Origin: Chondrus crispus | Taxonomy: Eukaryota; Rhodophyta; Florideophyceae; Gigartinales; Gigartinaceae | Reading direction: 5' to 3' | Assembly (NCBI RefSeq): GCF_000350225.1 | Contig: NW_005178764.1 | Location: forward strand, 62,001 to 126,000 | DNA: 64,000 nucleotides | Part shown: positions 20,436 through 30,612 of the stretch, in pieces | Numbering within the stretch: position 1 is the first letter of the stretch | Layout: the number at the start of each line of letters is the position of its first letter | Program-made: the position numbers and the translations under genes | Notes under the pieces: generated by a model | Told to the model about the DNA's origin: nothing | What the model saw: the letters and a program-made list of their open reading frames with translations, nothing else | The model's database searches: none

Positions 20436-20471
20436 AGACGGTTACGTACACGCGGTCGCGTGAGCCGTCTT
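20435..20471 (+). promoter_or_regulatory. Stem-loop at the gag/pol overlap (putative -1 frameshift stimulator)
   Basis: Bases 20,435-20,443 pair with 20,463-20,471, including one T-G wobble (20,442 with 20,464). 20,444-20,446 pair with 20,459-20,461 past one bulged G. The hairpin starts 5 nt after the homopolymer AAAAAAG (20,424-20,430), a usual spacing for stimulators of -1 frameshifting. The counterpart in copy 1 has T-A in place of the wobble. Confidence 0.6.
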
Positions 20472-20575
20472 TTCCCCACGAACTAGACCCGACCCCGCGT
20501 GCTCGCCAAGGACACGGGGGGTATTGTCCGATAATACATCCCCCGCTTCCGGAGGCGGGCACGGGAGCTCCTGTA

Positions 20576-23500
20576 ATGCCGATACAGGAGGGAGCGCATG
20601 TCGAGGCCTCCGAAGGCCCGACGTTAGGAGAACAAGACACCGGGACAGCCGACGTCCCCGTGAGGCGTAACGATGGCGACGGGGGCAACGACGACCGAAA
20701 AGATTCGGTCGACCCCCTGACTCCCGCGAGCCCAAGGTCGCCGGAGAAAGGTCCGTGTCGTACGGGCTCGAGTAATCCGAGGGGCGTCACTGATCCACGG
20801 ACGCCCCAAGGAAGGAGGAGAAGGAAACGCAAGCGGGGCCAGCACCGAAATCGAGGGCCCCGGCGGAACGACCTCACCGATAAGGTCGCCCCGAAGGTTG
20901 TCGACGGCGTCATTTGCCTTATGACATCGAAGATCTACAACGTCCTCGGCTCGATAGCCACAGAGGGAAATGCATTTAAACCCCGCACGATCGCCGTTGA
21001 TACGTGCTCGGGGTATAATCTGGTGAGGAAGGCCGACCTTCCCCCCGATTGGACGCGTTACGTCGTGCACGACGCACATCTGCCACGATTGGCAGGCGCG
21101 AATAGCAACCCCCTCAAGCTTTCGGCCGTCGTCCGCCTGGCGGTGCGGTTGAGGAACACGGTGTTCCAAATTCCGTTCGTAGTGGCGGACCAGCTCGCCG
21201 TGCCGGTCCTTCTCGGCACGGCCTTCATCGATACGCACGTGCGATGTATCGACATCGAAGCTCAACGAATGGAGCTACGCCAAGGCGTTTCCGTCGCCAT
21301 CGTCGACGGAAAGGGGGAGTCGACTACCCCTACCAGGCGACACGGGCGACACACGGGTCGGCCAGACGTATGCGAGGAGGCCCCGCAAGCGATCCGAATC
21401 GCCCGCTGGGTTACCATCCCCGCGATGTCACAAGCCCGCGTGCGTGTGACAACCGCGGGGAGGGGCCTCGTATTCCTGGAACCCAAGCCCTCACTCCAAC
21501 ACCGACATGGAGTGAGGCTGACGAATGGCGTCGCGGAGGTCCTACCGAATCAGACCTTCGACGTCATCGTCGCGAATTTCTCACGACGAGAAAAGAGGCT
21601 TCCGAAGCACACCGTCGTGGGATACGCGAAGCGCAACCCCCTCGCGATCCTCACTCCCGAACGTAAGGTCGCCGAGGGGATCGCGCACGCGCTACACCTG
21701 ACCGACTTGACCGATCAAGTCGGTGGGGTAGGAGTTGGCCGATCCAGCTCCGACGAGAAGGCAACCGCCGGGGGCAGGGGGGTCGACCCGGTCGAACGGT
21801 CACCTTTAGGCCAACCGACGGCGAGGGGTACTGTACTCCCCCAGCAAAAAGATCCCGAAAATCCACCGATGGATTGGGAAAAAGAGATCGACCTGTCATA
21901 CATCGATGATGACAAGCTCCGTGGCCACGTACTCGAGATGCTCCGTAAGCACTCGAGTCTGTGGAGCGGTGCGCTTGGAACGATCCAAGCCACGGAGCAC
22001 CGCATCCCCCTCGAACCGGGAACGAAACCGATTCGTTCTATGCCCTATCGGAAGGGCCCGGCCATGCGCGAAATGGTTGCGAAGGAGGTCAACAAGATGT
22101 TGAACGCAGGGGTTATCGAACCCGCGAGCACCGAGTGGGCGTCCCCGGTGGTGCTCGTACCGAAGAAAGACGGCTCTCTTCGGTTCTGCGTAGACTACCG
22201 GCGTCTCAACGCGAAGACCGCAGCGGATTCGTATCCGCTGCCACGGATGGACGACTGCATCGACTCGTTAGGAGATGCAGCCGTCTTCACCACGTTGGAC
22301 TGCAATTCCGGTTATTGGCAGATCCCGGTCGCTCCGGAATACCGGGATAAGACCACGTTTACGACGCACATGGGCACGTTTCGCCACTTGCGCATGCCGT
22401 TTGGACTCAAAGGGGCACCGGCCACCTTCCAACGTGCGCTCGACATAATACTCTCCGGAGTCCGCTGGCAAATATGCCTCGTCTATCTCGACGACGTGAT
22501 CGTGTTCTCCCGTACGCACGGAGAACACGCGAGGCATTTCGATACCGTCTTGAGCTTACTGCGGAGTTCCGGTATCTCCCTTAAGCTCAAGAAGTGCAGC
22601 TTCTTCCGACCGAAGGTGCACTACCTGGGGCACGTCATCTCCCCAGGCAAGTTGAGCGTGGCCGATACGGCGGCCGACGCTTTCAAGACGTTCACGTTCC
22701 CGAGGACGTTGACGCAAGTCCGCTCGTTCCTCGGGGCGTGTAACGTATACCGCCGATTCGTTAAGGGGTTCGCTAAGATTGCGCGTCCTCTGACCGACAT
22801 GACGCGCAAGGATTCGGATCCCGATTTCTATAACCCCACGGAGCTGCAACTTCAGGCGTTCGAGAACCTTAAGAAGTGCATGATCGCTCCGCCGATCCTC
22901 GCGTTGCCCCGGCACGGTCGTCCGTACATGATATACACCGACGCGAGTGCCTACCAACTCGGCTGCACCTTACTTCAGGAGCACGAAGAGCCGAACGACT
23001 GGCGCCCCGTGGGGTATTGGTCGTACTCACTGTCCGATAGTGAGCGCAACTACAGCGCTACCGAACGCGAGTGCTTCGCCGTAGTGTGGGCCGTCCGCAC
23101 ACTACGGCCGTACGTAGAAGGCACGAAGTTCACCGTACGGACGGACCATGACGCCCTCCGATGGCTCATGTCCCTCACCGAGAGTTCCGGAAGACTCACC
23201 CGGTGGCGGCTACGTCTGGCTGAATACGATTTCACCGTTCAGTACCGCCCCGGACGCGTGCATCAGGTGCCCGATGCCCTGTCACGACTCGTGTCGCCGA
23301 AGGTCGCCGATGACCCTCGCCCCACCGTCGAGGTGGATGACGACATCCCCACTTTCGACGGAGGCACGACAGTTCGAGACGTATCGAACGAGCTCGCGGA
23401 CCACGCTTGTACTGCGAGCTGTGATCATCAGGCCGTCCATGTCTTCGTAACGACACGGAATCAAGCCGAAGCCCGAACAAGGTCGCGCACACGGACGCGC

Positions 23501-25156
23501 GACGAACCGCGAGGTGACGACGAGGCCCCCGCTCTCCAAGGACCCAATTCGTTTTGCGAGGAGAACGACGAGTTCGACGCCGCCGACATCCAGCGCGCCG
23601 AAGACCCCGAGGCTGGCGCGCTCGACTCCCCGGTCGCCCCACCGCAGGACGACCTTCCGGCCCCTCTTACGATAGAGGAGATAGCCGAGGAGCAACGCGT
23701 GGATGACTTCTGCCAAACCGTTTTGGCACGACAGTCAGAGTCCCGGGACTCCGCGTTCTTCGAGGACCACCAAGGGGTGCTCAAGCGGAGACACCCCTTC
23801 GACCCTGATATCGTTCAGGTCGTGGTACCTCGGACGCTCCGCGCCAGGCTCCTTCGCCTGTGCCACAACCCGGCCATCGCGGGGCACCCGGGCCAGAACC
23901 GTATGTACTACGCACTTCGACGCGAGTACTACTGGCCCCACCTGGCTGCAGACGTGGCAGCCACGGTGCGAGGGTGTCGAACCTGCGCGATGAACCGGGT
24001 GAAGCTGAGGAAACATCTCAACCGATTGAGATTGTTTCCAGCTACGAGGCCCCTCGAGAGCCTCGCGATCGACATCTTGGGGCCGCTCCCCAAGACGAAG
24101 ACAGGAAAACGGTTCCTGCCCGTGATTACGGACCGCTTCAGTAAGCTAACGCAAGTCGTTGCGCTCCGCACGATAACAGCGCACACGGTCGCAGTTGCGT
24201 TCTGCGACTCGTGGGTGTTCAAGTATGGCGTCCCTCGCACGTTGCTTTCGGACAACGGCCCTCAGTTTAATGCCAAGTTCTTCCACAGCACGTGCCGCGT
24301 TCTGGGGATAACGAATTTGTACACTTCGGCGTACCATCCCCAGACGAACGGGCAAGTCGAGCGTTATAACCGAACAATCGCCTCGATGCTGCGGAACTAC
24401 GTGGGTGAACACCAGGACGACTGGGATGTGTACGTGGGGCCGCTTACGTATGCGTACAACTCCCACGTACATCGCACCACACGCACCACGCCGTTTGAGC
24501 TCGTGCTCAGCAGGCCACCGCCGGAGTTCTCTCTCCGAGGGGCGGACGGCGACGCGCCCCCTTCCGATAGGGGGAACCAACGTGCCGAGTTCCTCAAGAC
24601 CTTGGATTGGACTATCCAGAAGGCCTACGGGAGCCTGCGTCGGACGCAGGCTCGCTACAAGCGCGACTTCGATAAGCGCATACGACGTATTAATTCCCGG
24701 CTCCGTCCCGGAGAATACGTATATCTCAACCCCACCGATGGGGCTAAGACATCAAACAAGCTCGCTTCGCCCGCTGTCGGACCCTACCGCGTGCTCGCCA
24801 ACGACCGCCGAACCATCACGATCGATCGTGATGGGGTCACCGAGCGAGTCTCCGCCGACCGCTGCGTGTACGCGCCGTCTCCGATAGACGCGCCACGAGC
24901 AAGTACGACGACCCCGCGGGACCTCGCCGATAAGGTCACCGCGGGAACGCAGTATGCCGTCGAACGGCTACTGAGACATCGAGTCATGGAAGACGGAACT
25001 ACGGAGTTCCTCATCAAGTGGGCGGATTACGACGCGCCCACTTGGACTGCGCGGACTCACGTCCCGGAGGGGTTGGTGTCTCGTTACGCCCAACGCCTCC
25101 GGAGACGAACCGGCAGAGATCTCACCCAAACCGTGAACGCGGACGTTCACGCTTAA
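20576..25156 (+). CDS. pol: Pol polyprotein, 1,526 residues (copy 2)
   Basis: The first ATG is 20,576. The frame is open from 20,420, overlapping gag by 16 nt, so a Gag-Pol fusion is likely. The order is: aspartic protease (Asp 142 in VDTCSGYN, an odd DTCS in place of DTG/DSG; LLGTAF downstream), reverse transcriptase (FCVDYRRLN, TLDCNSGYW, YLDD at about 636), RNase H (YTDASAY, TERECFAV), integrase with HHCC zinc module (GHPGQNRMYY, CRTC), and DDE core (AIDILG at about 1,166, LLSDNGPQF, GQVERYN). The last 60 residues are a chromodomain (YAVERLLRHR, FLIKWADYD), placing it among chromoviruses. Chromodomains steer integration to marked chromatin (family knowledge). Confidence 0.95.
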   Translation: MPIQEGAHVEASEGPTLGEQDTGTADVPVRRNDGDGGNDDRKDSVDPLTPASPRSPEKGPCRTGSSNPRGVTDPRTPQGRRRRKRKRGQHRNRGPRRNDLTDKVAPKVVDGVICLMTSKIYNVLGSIATEGNAFKPRTIAVDTCSGYNLVRKADLPPDWTRYVVHDAHLPRLAGANSNPLKLSAVVRLAVRLRNTVFQIPFVVADQLAVPVLLGTAFIDTHVRCIDIEAQRMELRQGVSVAIVDGKGESTTPTRRHGRHTGRPDVCEEAPQAIRIARWVTIPAMSQARVRVTTAGRGLVFLEPKPSLQHRHGVRLTNGVAEVLPNQTFDVIVANFSRREKRLPKHTVVGYAKRNPLAILTPERKVAEGIAHALHLTDLTDQVGGVGVGRSSSDEKATAGGRGVDPVERSPLGQPTARGTVLPQQKDPENPPMDWEKEIDLSYIDDDKLRGHVLEMLRKHSSLWSGALGTIQATEHRIPLEPGTKPIRSMPYRKGPAMREMVAKEVNKMLNAGVIEPASTEWASPVVLVPKKDGSLRFCVDYRRLNAKTAADSYPLPRMDDCIDSLGDAAVFTTLDCNSGYWQIPVAPEYRDKTTFTTHMGTFRHLRMPFGLKGAPATFQRALDIILSGVRWQICLVYLDDVIVFSRTHGEHARHFDTVLSLLRSSGISLKLKKCSFFRPKVHYLGHVISPGKLSVADTAADAFKTFTFPRTLTQVRSFLGACNVYRRFVKGFAKIARPLTDMTRKDSDPDFYNPTELQLQAFENLKKCMIAPPILALPRHGRPYMIYTDASAYQLGCTLLQEHEEPNDWRPVGYWSYSLSDSERNYSATERECFAVVWAVRTLRPYVEGTKFTVRTDHDALRWLMSLTESSGRLTRWRLRLAEYDFTVQYRPGRVHQVPDALSRLVSPKVADDPRPTVEVDDDIPTFDGGTTVRDVSNELADHACTASCDHQAVHVFVTTRNQAEARTRSRTRTRDEPRGDDEAPALQGPNSFCEENDEFDAADIQRAEDPEAGALDSPVAPPQDDLPAPLTIEEIAEEQRVDDFCQTVLARQSESRDSAFFEDHQGVLKRRHPFDPDIVQVVVPRTLRARLLRLCHNPAIAGHPGQNRMYYALRREYYWPHLAADVAATVRGCRTCAMNRVKLRKHLNRLRLFPATRPLESLAIDILGPLPKTKTGKRFLPVITDRFSKLTQVVALRTITAHTVAVAFCDSWVFKYGVPRTLLSDNGPQFNAKFFHSTCRVLGITNLYTSAYHPQTNGQVERYNRTIASMLRNYVGEHQDDWDVYVGPLTYAYNSHVHRTTRTTPFELVLSRPPPEFSLRGADGDAPPSDRGNQRAEFLKTLDWTIQKAYGSLRRTQARYKRDFDKRIRRINSRLRPGEYVYLNPTDGAKTSNKLASPAVGPYRVLANDRRTITIDRDGVTERVSADRCVYAPSPIDAPRASTTTPRDLADKVTAGTQYAVERLLRHRVMEDGTTEFLIKWADYDAPTWTARTHVPEGLVSRYAQRLRRRTGRDLTQTVNADVHA

Positions 25157-25166
25157 GGGGGGGGCC
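25139..25166 (+). promoter_or_regulatory. Internal polypurine tract / pol-end module
   Basis: GCGGACGTTCAC followed by GCTTAAGGGGGGGGCC spans the pol stop codon. Twenty-six of 28 bases recur at 30,584-30,611 just before the 3' LTR. It may be a relic of the original 3' PPT, or a second plus-strand primer. Confidence 0.65.
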
Positions 25167-27880
25167 CTCAACCGCTCCTTCGCGGATTAACCCCAGCCTG
25201 CACGAACAGACTAAAAAGGGGAACCGAAGGAGGACGGTGGACCCTGTCGGAGGGTCACAGCCGGGGACGTGTTCAAGTCAAGGCATCTTGACTTCTCGTG
25301 CGTCAAGGACGCCAGACATAAGAACAGGACAGTACGAACTGCCTGAAATCACGAGAGCCCCTCGGTGGGCGGAGCTAGGGACCAGAATGCCCGTCGCTTG
25401 CGTCTCGGAATATCGGAGAAGGTGGAGGCTCACGGCGAGCCATCAATCAGCATCCGGGGTATACAGCCCGGCAGAAGACCGGATCATGACCCTCCCGGTG
25501 TGGGTCGTGCGCGAGAAGACGCACGAAACGCGCAGGCAGACGCGCAGGCGAGGGGAGCGGCGTCAGGAGAACGCGCGATAGGGCCGTTCAATAAGAGCGA
25601 GGAAGCGAGAGCAACTCAGTCGGAGGGGCACCAATATGTGTGCACGGACGAGAGACATTTCAAAACCGCCGCCGAGACATGCCCCGTAATGATACGGGGA
25701 GATGAGAACGTTACACGTGAGCGGCGCCAGATGCGCGCCATGCACCAACACCGATCGCGTCATCACCAAATCACTGCCGCCACAGTACCCCGAAAATAAC
25801 GGAAAAATTAAGGGGGGGATAAATTACACCGGCACGTGCGCCGCGTCCTGGGGCACTGTACGCCATACGAAAAGCAAGGAGAAGGCGAACGGCGCTGAGC
25901 TAGGGTACAACAGGTACCACCGGAAGGTACACACGTCCGCCCCCTGACCGAGAAGGGAAGCACGCGCGAGGTTGAATCCCACGCTCGCATCGAGCGGGTG
26001 CCTCGAAATACTGACGTGCGGCGAGCCGCCAGCCTGGTTCTTTTTGCTCTAACCTTCCTAGCGCGCACTGCCGACCGAGCACAGGTCGAGCTTCGAACCC
26101 GAGCCGTGCTCCCTCGACCAACGGGGGAGCGGCGGACTACCGTTGAGGAGAAGACGAGCGCGGGGGGGAGGGCTTCCGCGCACTCGAACATCCGCCACCA
26201 ACGGCGAACGGCGCTGGAAGACGCCTCCCCCAGGGGACCCTACGTCACTAACCTCTCATCTCTGTGCGGACCGCGAACCGCGGTTGCGAACAGGCGGCCG
26301 ATGGCCGAAAGGAGGGACGGGTACCGACGACGAACACCCGGCGAACCCGCAACCCCAACTACGACGCTCAGAGAGGAGCAGACTGAGACGCTTACCCTGG
26401 CCTAGGCGCAGCAAGAAGACACCGCCCCCGCAGAAGAGGGAAGAAACGCAAGAAAGCGGCGCCAGCGCACAGCGACGGCGAGAAGAATAACCTGCGCGAC
26501 CGTACCCCGCGAGTCAGTTGGCTAGCGACGCCACTGCGACGAGCAGAAACGTCAGGCCCTCGCCTGCCGCTAGCCGTGAATTTGAGAACCGGAGCGCGGG
26601 TCGCGAACGTCAACGCGGTTGGCATGCTCAGATGCAGGATAGGTGTATGTGCTGCTGGAAAGCAAGGACGCTGAGAACCTGACGGTGGGCTTGCGTCAGG
26701 ACACCATCGTGGGGAAGCGCGTGGTGGTCGACGAGGACGACGCCTCTTCTCGTGCATCATTCTGAGTGTTCCCGCCTTACACTCTCCTTCGGCAACCCAT
26801 CACTAGCTTTACCACGCGGACCAGCTCGCTACACAAACGCTGTCGAAGAGCTGTGGCGGAACACGGTACAGCAAAGACATACGGAGCGTTCGAGGGAGGG
26901 CCATTCCCCGACTTCTGGCTCTTTCTACCTATCATCTTATACGCCGTAGCCGAGGGATGGGAACCGTTGACTTCGGTGCCGGAGCGGGGGAACCTATCCG
27001 CACGCGCATGCTAGAAAGACGGCTTCGGCCACGCGGCCACGCTCCGCCGCCCAGCTACACGGCGTGGCACCCCCCCCCCCTCTACTCGCCTCCCACTCGG
27101 GAAAGGCACCGACTGCACGCAAGGGAGGGGGGCGAGGAGGAGGAGTAACTACGCTCCGCACACACCTCACGTTGGGCAAAAGGAGTCGGGGATCGTCCGG
27201 CCAATGGGACATCGTTAAATTGGGTACCTCAGAAATCGCCCATGTGCGCTCCTCAACCGCGTAAGAGCAGACCGACCAATGGGAGCTCGTCAATTCCGCT
27301 CGTGCTTGACCACCCTCACTTCCGAGCTCCCTGAGTCTCTCGGTCTCCGCGCCCCTCCTTCGGACACGCCGTCCGCTTTGGGACCGAACGAAGAGGTCGC
27401 CGGCAGGCGGAGGACGGAGAGGGAGGCGGACAGAGAAAGGGAGGCCACGCGAAACGGCGCAGTACGCTCGACCGTCGACGTTGCCGCCGCGCACGCGGCC
27501 AAAGACGCCTCACGAGACAGGGCACATCACGCAGCGCCCTTCCGTCGTACGAGGGTGACGCGTAGAAGCCGAGGAGGGGAAGTGCCGGAGACGGGGCTCT
27601 AACCACCGTACGCCGCAGCTCATCTAATCCACGAGAGAGCAAGGCGACCGGTTGCCCCCTCAGCGACTCCCGTGTGTACGTCGCTAGCTTATACGGACGA
27701 AGGGACCGCGTCGAGCACAGCCCATCGGGGAGGGCCGTGCTACAAGCAAGGCCGCGGTGTAGGCCGAGGGGACAAATCGATAACGCACGTCGGGGAGCAA
27801 AGGACAAGAAAATGCCTTAGGGGCTTTTACCAGAGGAAGCTGTCAAAGGGTGCGGCGTAATCGTCGGTAGACCCGAGCGT
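25167..27880. other. Spacer between pol and the antisense ORF, no gene
   Basis: There are 2.7 kb without a convincing ORF on either strand. The first 500 bp match the post-pol region of copy 1 (5,233-5,730), so it is an old family feature. I see no repeat or known domain in the remainder. Confidence 0.55.
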
Positions 27881-30553
27881 TCAACGGATCGTACCGTTCG
27901 AGGGGGCCGACGAACCGGAAGCACGCCCCGTCGGAGGACAATAGCTGGGGTGCGAAGGCACGTCCGCCTCCGTCTCGTGAAGCGGTGGAAGGGCGACTAC
28001 GCCATGCGTTGTCCACCCGCGAGCTGGATTGACCGAAGTCGCGGGTTCGTCGGCCATCAAAGAGCCGAGCTCGCGACTCTGGTAAGGGTCTCGAAGGCCC
28101 TGGCGTGGCACCGGGCCAGGAAGGCTCACGGCCGACGGGGCAGCGCGTTCGGCCCTGAGGGCGTCCCGCTCGCCACGGTATCTATCGCGATCGGACGCTG
28201 CGCGCCGGAGACCACTCGCCTGTAGGGAGGACGACTCTCGTAGAACCTTCAGCTCATCCTGAGAGCCGCGGAGCTGCTCCGCGAGGGAGTCACGCTCTGC
28301 GGCAAACGCCTGTCGTTCCGCCCCGAGACGGCGCGCTTCGCTGCTACGTTCGACATACCAGCTCGTGAGGGTACGGAGTAGTCCCTCTACAGTCCAAGCC
28401 CTATCGACCAGACTCCCCAGGGCGTGAGAAAACCTGGGGATTGCGGTGAGCTCGTCGCGAGCTAGGTCAAGGGTCAACGCGGTGTTCCGTTGGGCACCGA
28501 GGCAACCGACGGAGCCAAGGGAAGGCAGAGGGGGCAGCGGGGACCCCGACGCAGTATCGTGACCCGCCTTGGGAAGCACCGACGGCACGCCCACCCTGGC
28601 CAACGCGATTGCGGGAAGCTCGCCGTCCAGGTCACGATACCGCTTCCGACGCGCCTCGCGCACCGTAGACCCGACGCCTCCCTTGCCTCGGGACGGGCCT
28701 GAGGTGGGGACGCTTGGACGGGCCACGAAGGAGTCGCTCCGATGGTCATACGCGAGAAAGAGGCTCCGAGTCCCTGTCGTGTAGTCCGTCCAAGGACGAC
28801 GATTACGTTCGGGCACCGCACCGGCGCGGTGCATCAGGTCTAGTACAGAGGAGTACGACCAGGCCACACACGGTGAGCCACGCTCGAGAGGATGCATGGC
28901 AACGTCCGGAAGGGATGGCGCCACTCGCCGAAGGAAGGAGAGTACCCCCACGGGTTGCACGAAAGCACGCCCGTGGAGAGAGACATCATTCATGAAGGCG
29001 TTACCGAGACACCACGCCCATTCTCGCTCTACGTTGTACGCGAGGTAATCGAAAACCGGGTGCTTCGGGTCACCGCAGGCGAAGCCGAAGTGCTTCAAGA
29101 CGTAGGGGAGTAACGGGTGAACTCCCAACGAGGGGAGCGACTCCCCTACGACCGGCGGAAGCTCAGGGAAATCGCTTCTCGACAAGCCCGGGGAGAACGA
29201 GGCGGACGGGAATACGCGCCCGTCCTCTTCCCCGCGGTGCCGGTAAGTCGCCCAATCGTTGGGCGCCAGGGCAATGTAGTGAATCCGCATGAGGGAACAT
29301 GCAGACTTCTGGAGGGCCGCTCGCGCCTTAGAGCAAGTGCGCGAACGGGGGCCGACGTAGAGCCCGGTGACCTCCGGGAGAATGAAGCGAGGGGGACCAC
29401 GGGGGCCCCAGTGGAAGAGGTACGCCGACATCTGGTCGACATACTCGATCTCTTCCACGCAAAAAGCGAAAGTCCTATCACTAGGAATCTCGTCGGGTAG
29501 TTGGTAAGGAGCGCCACCGCCCTCGGCGAGGAGGCGACCCAGCGCCAAGGAGGCCTCTTCGGTCAGCCCTCCTTCGTATATGGACCGAATTCGTAGAACG
29601 TCAGGACGTAGGGACTCCCTCGACAGCAGCTCGCCCACGGTGACGCTCGCCCGCGCATGGCGTCGCCACGCGTATGTCAAGCGACCGAGCGGTAGCGGGA
29701 TTGACCGCTCCAAGGGCACCCCCAGCCACCTCGTGGAGGTGTTGGACGCCTCCCTCTCTCCGCCCTCGTCGAAACGGGGGGCAGCGCGCGGCGCACCGGG
29801 ATGCCGGCAGCTGCCAAAGGTCCCATGCGAGCCCTCCCCGGGGTCGTACGGGCCACCGCGGGGCCCCGTCATGAGGTCTTCACCGGATGGGCCGACCGCG
29901 TCGTCAACACGCTCAGGTCGAAGCGGCACCGAGGCCCCAGTCACCGGACGAGCATCGGGCAGCGGGATGATGGAAGGCGGGGGGCATAACTCGTCGGACA
30001 CGGTAGAGGCGCGACCCCCCCGGGACTTCCGGAAGGGACGCGGAGGCCACCATGGCGGGGGAGCCGACGAATCGGCACCTCCCTTCTCGGCGGAGGTGGG
30101 GTCCTCAGTGGTCAAGGGGCAGACAACCGGCGTGCTCGATCCACTGCCAGGCGGGGGCAGAGGGAGCGAGGGACCGCCTCCAGAAGGGATGAGGGACGAC
30201 ATAGGGAGACACGGGACGCACGAACCGAGTACGCGACCGACAGAGGTGACGAGCCCGTGAGGAAGGACGGGAGAGGGAGCCGACCGAGCTGAGGCCGGAT
30301 GAACGAGGGCGGACTCCCACGACGGGGGTAGTAGGGTAATGACGAGAACCAGCCCGGAGGGCACACGCAGGATCGCGCGCCGAAAAAGGGGCAGGGGTGA
30401 CGGAGTGACGACGAATTCGTCGTCCCCAGAAGGGGAGGAGGAATGACCTGCGCGCGCGTAGGGAGGTGCGAGACGGAACACGGAGGATAGCGAGCAGGGA
30501 GCAGAGTCGACAGGGAGAGCGGAATCGACCGTATAGACGGCGTGGCCGGACAT
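27881..30553 (-). CDS. Antisense ORF of the retrotransposon, 890 residues, unknown function
   Basis: This is an intact 2.67-kb frame on the opposite strand, with ATG 30 nt from the 3' polypurine motif. Residues 1-270 are low-complexity (Ser, Pro, Gly, Arg). Residues about 275-650 look folded, with many Trp, Phe and Tyr (FAFCVEEIEY, SAYLFHWGPRG, HPLLPYVLKHFGF, REWAWCLGNAF). Residues about 745-830 form a coiled coil rich in Arg, Glu and Leu (FAAERDSLAEQLRG and following). No envelope features, RT or nuclease motifs are seen. Plant Ty3/gypsy elements are known to carry antisense ORFs whose products have a folded part and a coiled coil; the architecture is similar, but homology is not shown. It would be transcribed from near the 3' LTR, convergent with gag-pol. 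Confidence 0.75.
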   Translation of the reverse strand: MSGHAVYTVDSALPVDSAPCSLSSVFRLAPPYARAGHSSSPSGDDEFVVTPSPLPLFRRAILRVPSGLVLVITLLPPSWESALVHPASARSAPSPVLPHGLVTSVGRVLGSCVPCLPMSSLIPSGGGPSLPLPPPGSGSSTPVVCPLTTEDPTSAEKGGADSSAPPPWWPPRPFRKSRGGRASTVSDELCPPPSIIPLPDARPVTGASVPLRPERVDDAVGPSGEDLMTGPRGGPYDPGEGSHGTFGSCRHPGAPRAAPRFDEGGEREASNTSTRWLGVPLERSIPLPLGRLTYAWRRHARASVTVGELLSRESLRPDVLRIRSIYEGGLTEEASLALGRLLAEGGGAPYQLPDEIPSDRTFAFCVEEIEYVDQMSAYLFHWGPRGPPRFILPEVTGLYVGPRSRTCSKARAALQKSACSLMRIHYIALAPNDWATYRHRGEEDGRVFPSASFSPGLSRSDFPELPPVVGESLPSLGVHPLLPYVLKHFGFACGDPKHPVFDYLAYNVEREWAWCLGNAFMNDVSLHGRAFVQPVGVLSFLRRVAPSLPDVAMHPLERGSPCVAWSYSSVLDLMHRAGAVPERNRRPWTDYTTGTRSLFLAYDHRSDSFVARPSVPTSGPSRGKGGVGSTVREARRKRYRDLDGELPAIALARVGVPSVLPKAGHDTASGSPLPPLPSLGSVGCLGAQRNTALTLDLARDELTAIPRFSHALGSLVDRAWTVEGLLRTLTSWYVERSSEARRLGAERQAFAAERDSLAEQLRGSQDELKVLRESSSLQASGLRRAASDRDRYRGERDALRAERAAPSAVSLPGPVPRQGLRDPYQSRELGSLMADEPATSVNPARGWTTHGVVALPPLHETEADVPSHPSYCPPTGRASGSSAPSNGTIR

Positions 30554-30583
30554 GTTGTCCCCTCTCTACAAGCACCCGTGGAC

Positions 30584-30611
30584 GCGGACGTCCCCGCTTA
30601 AGGGGGGGGCC
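30584..30611 (+). promoter_or_regulatory. 3' polypurine tract
   Basis: AAGGGGGGGG, within a 28-bp module shared with the pol end, sits just before the 3' LTR start (30,613). It is the expected primer for plus-strand DNA synthesis. Confidence 0.75.
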
Positions 30612-30612
30612 G

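Noticed and set aside
27881..30553. Antisense ORF as an envelope gene
   Set aside because: It is on the opposite strand, has no signal peptide, no clear transmembrane anchor and no furin-type site, and ends in a coiled coil rich in Arg/Glu.
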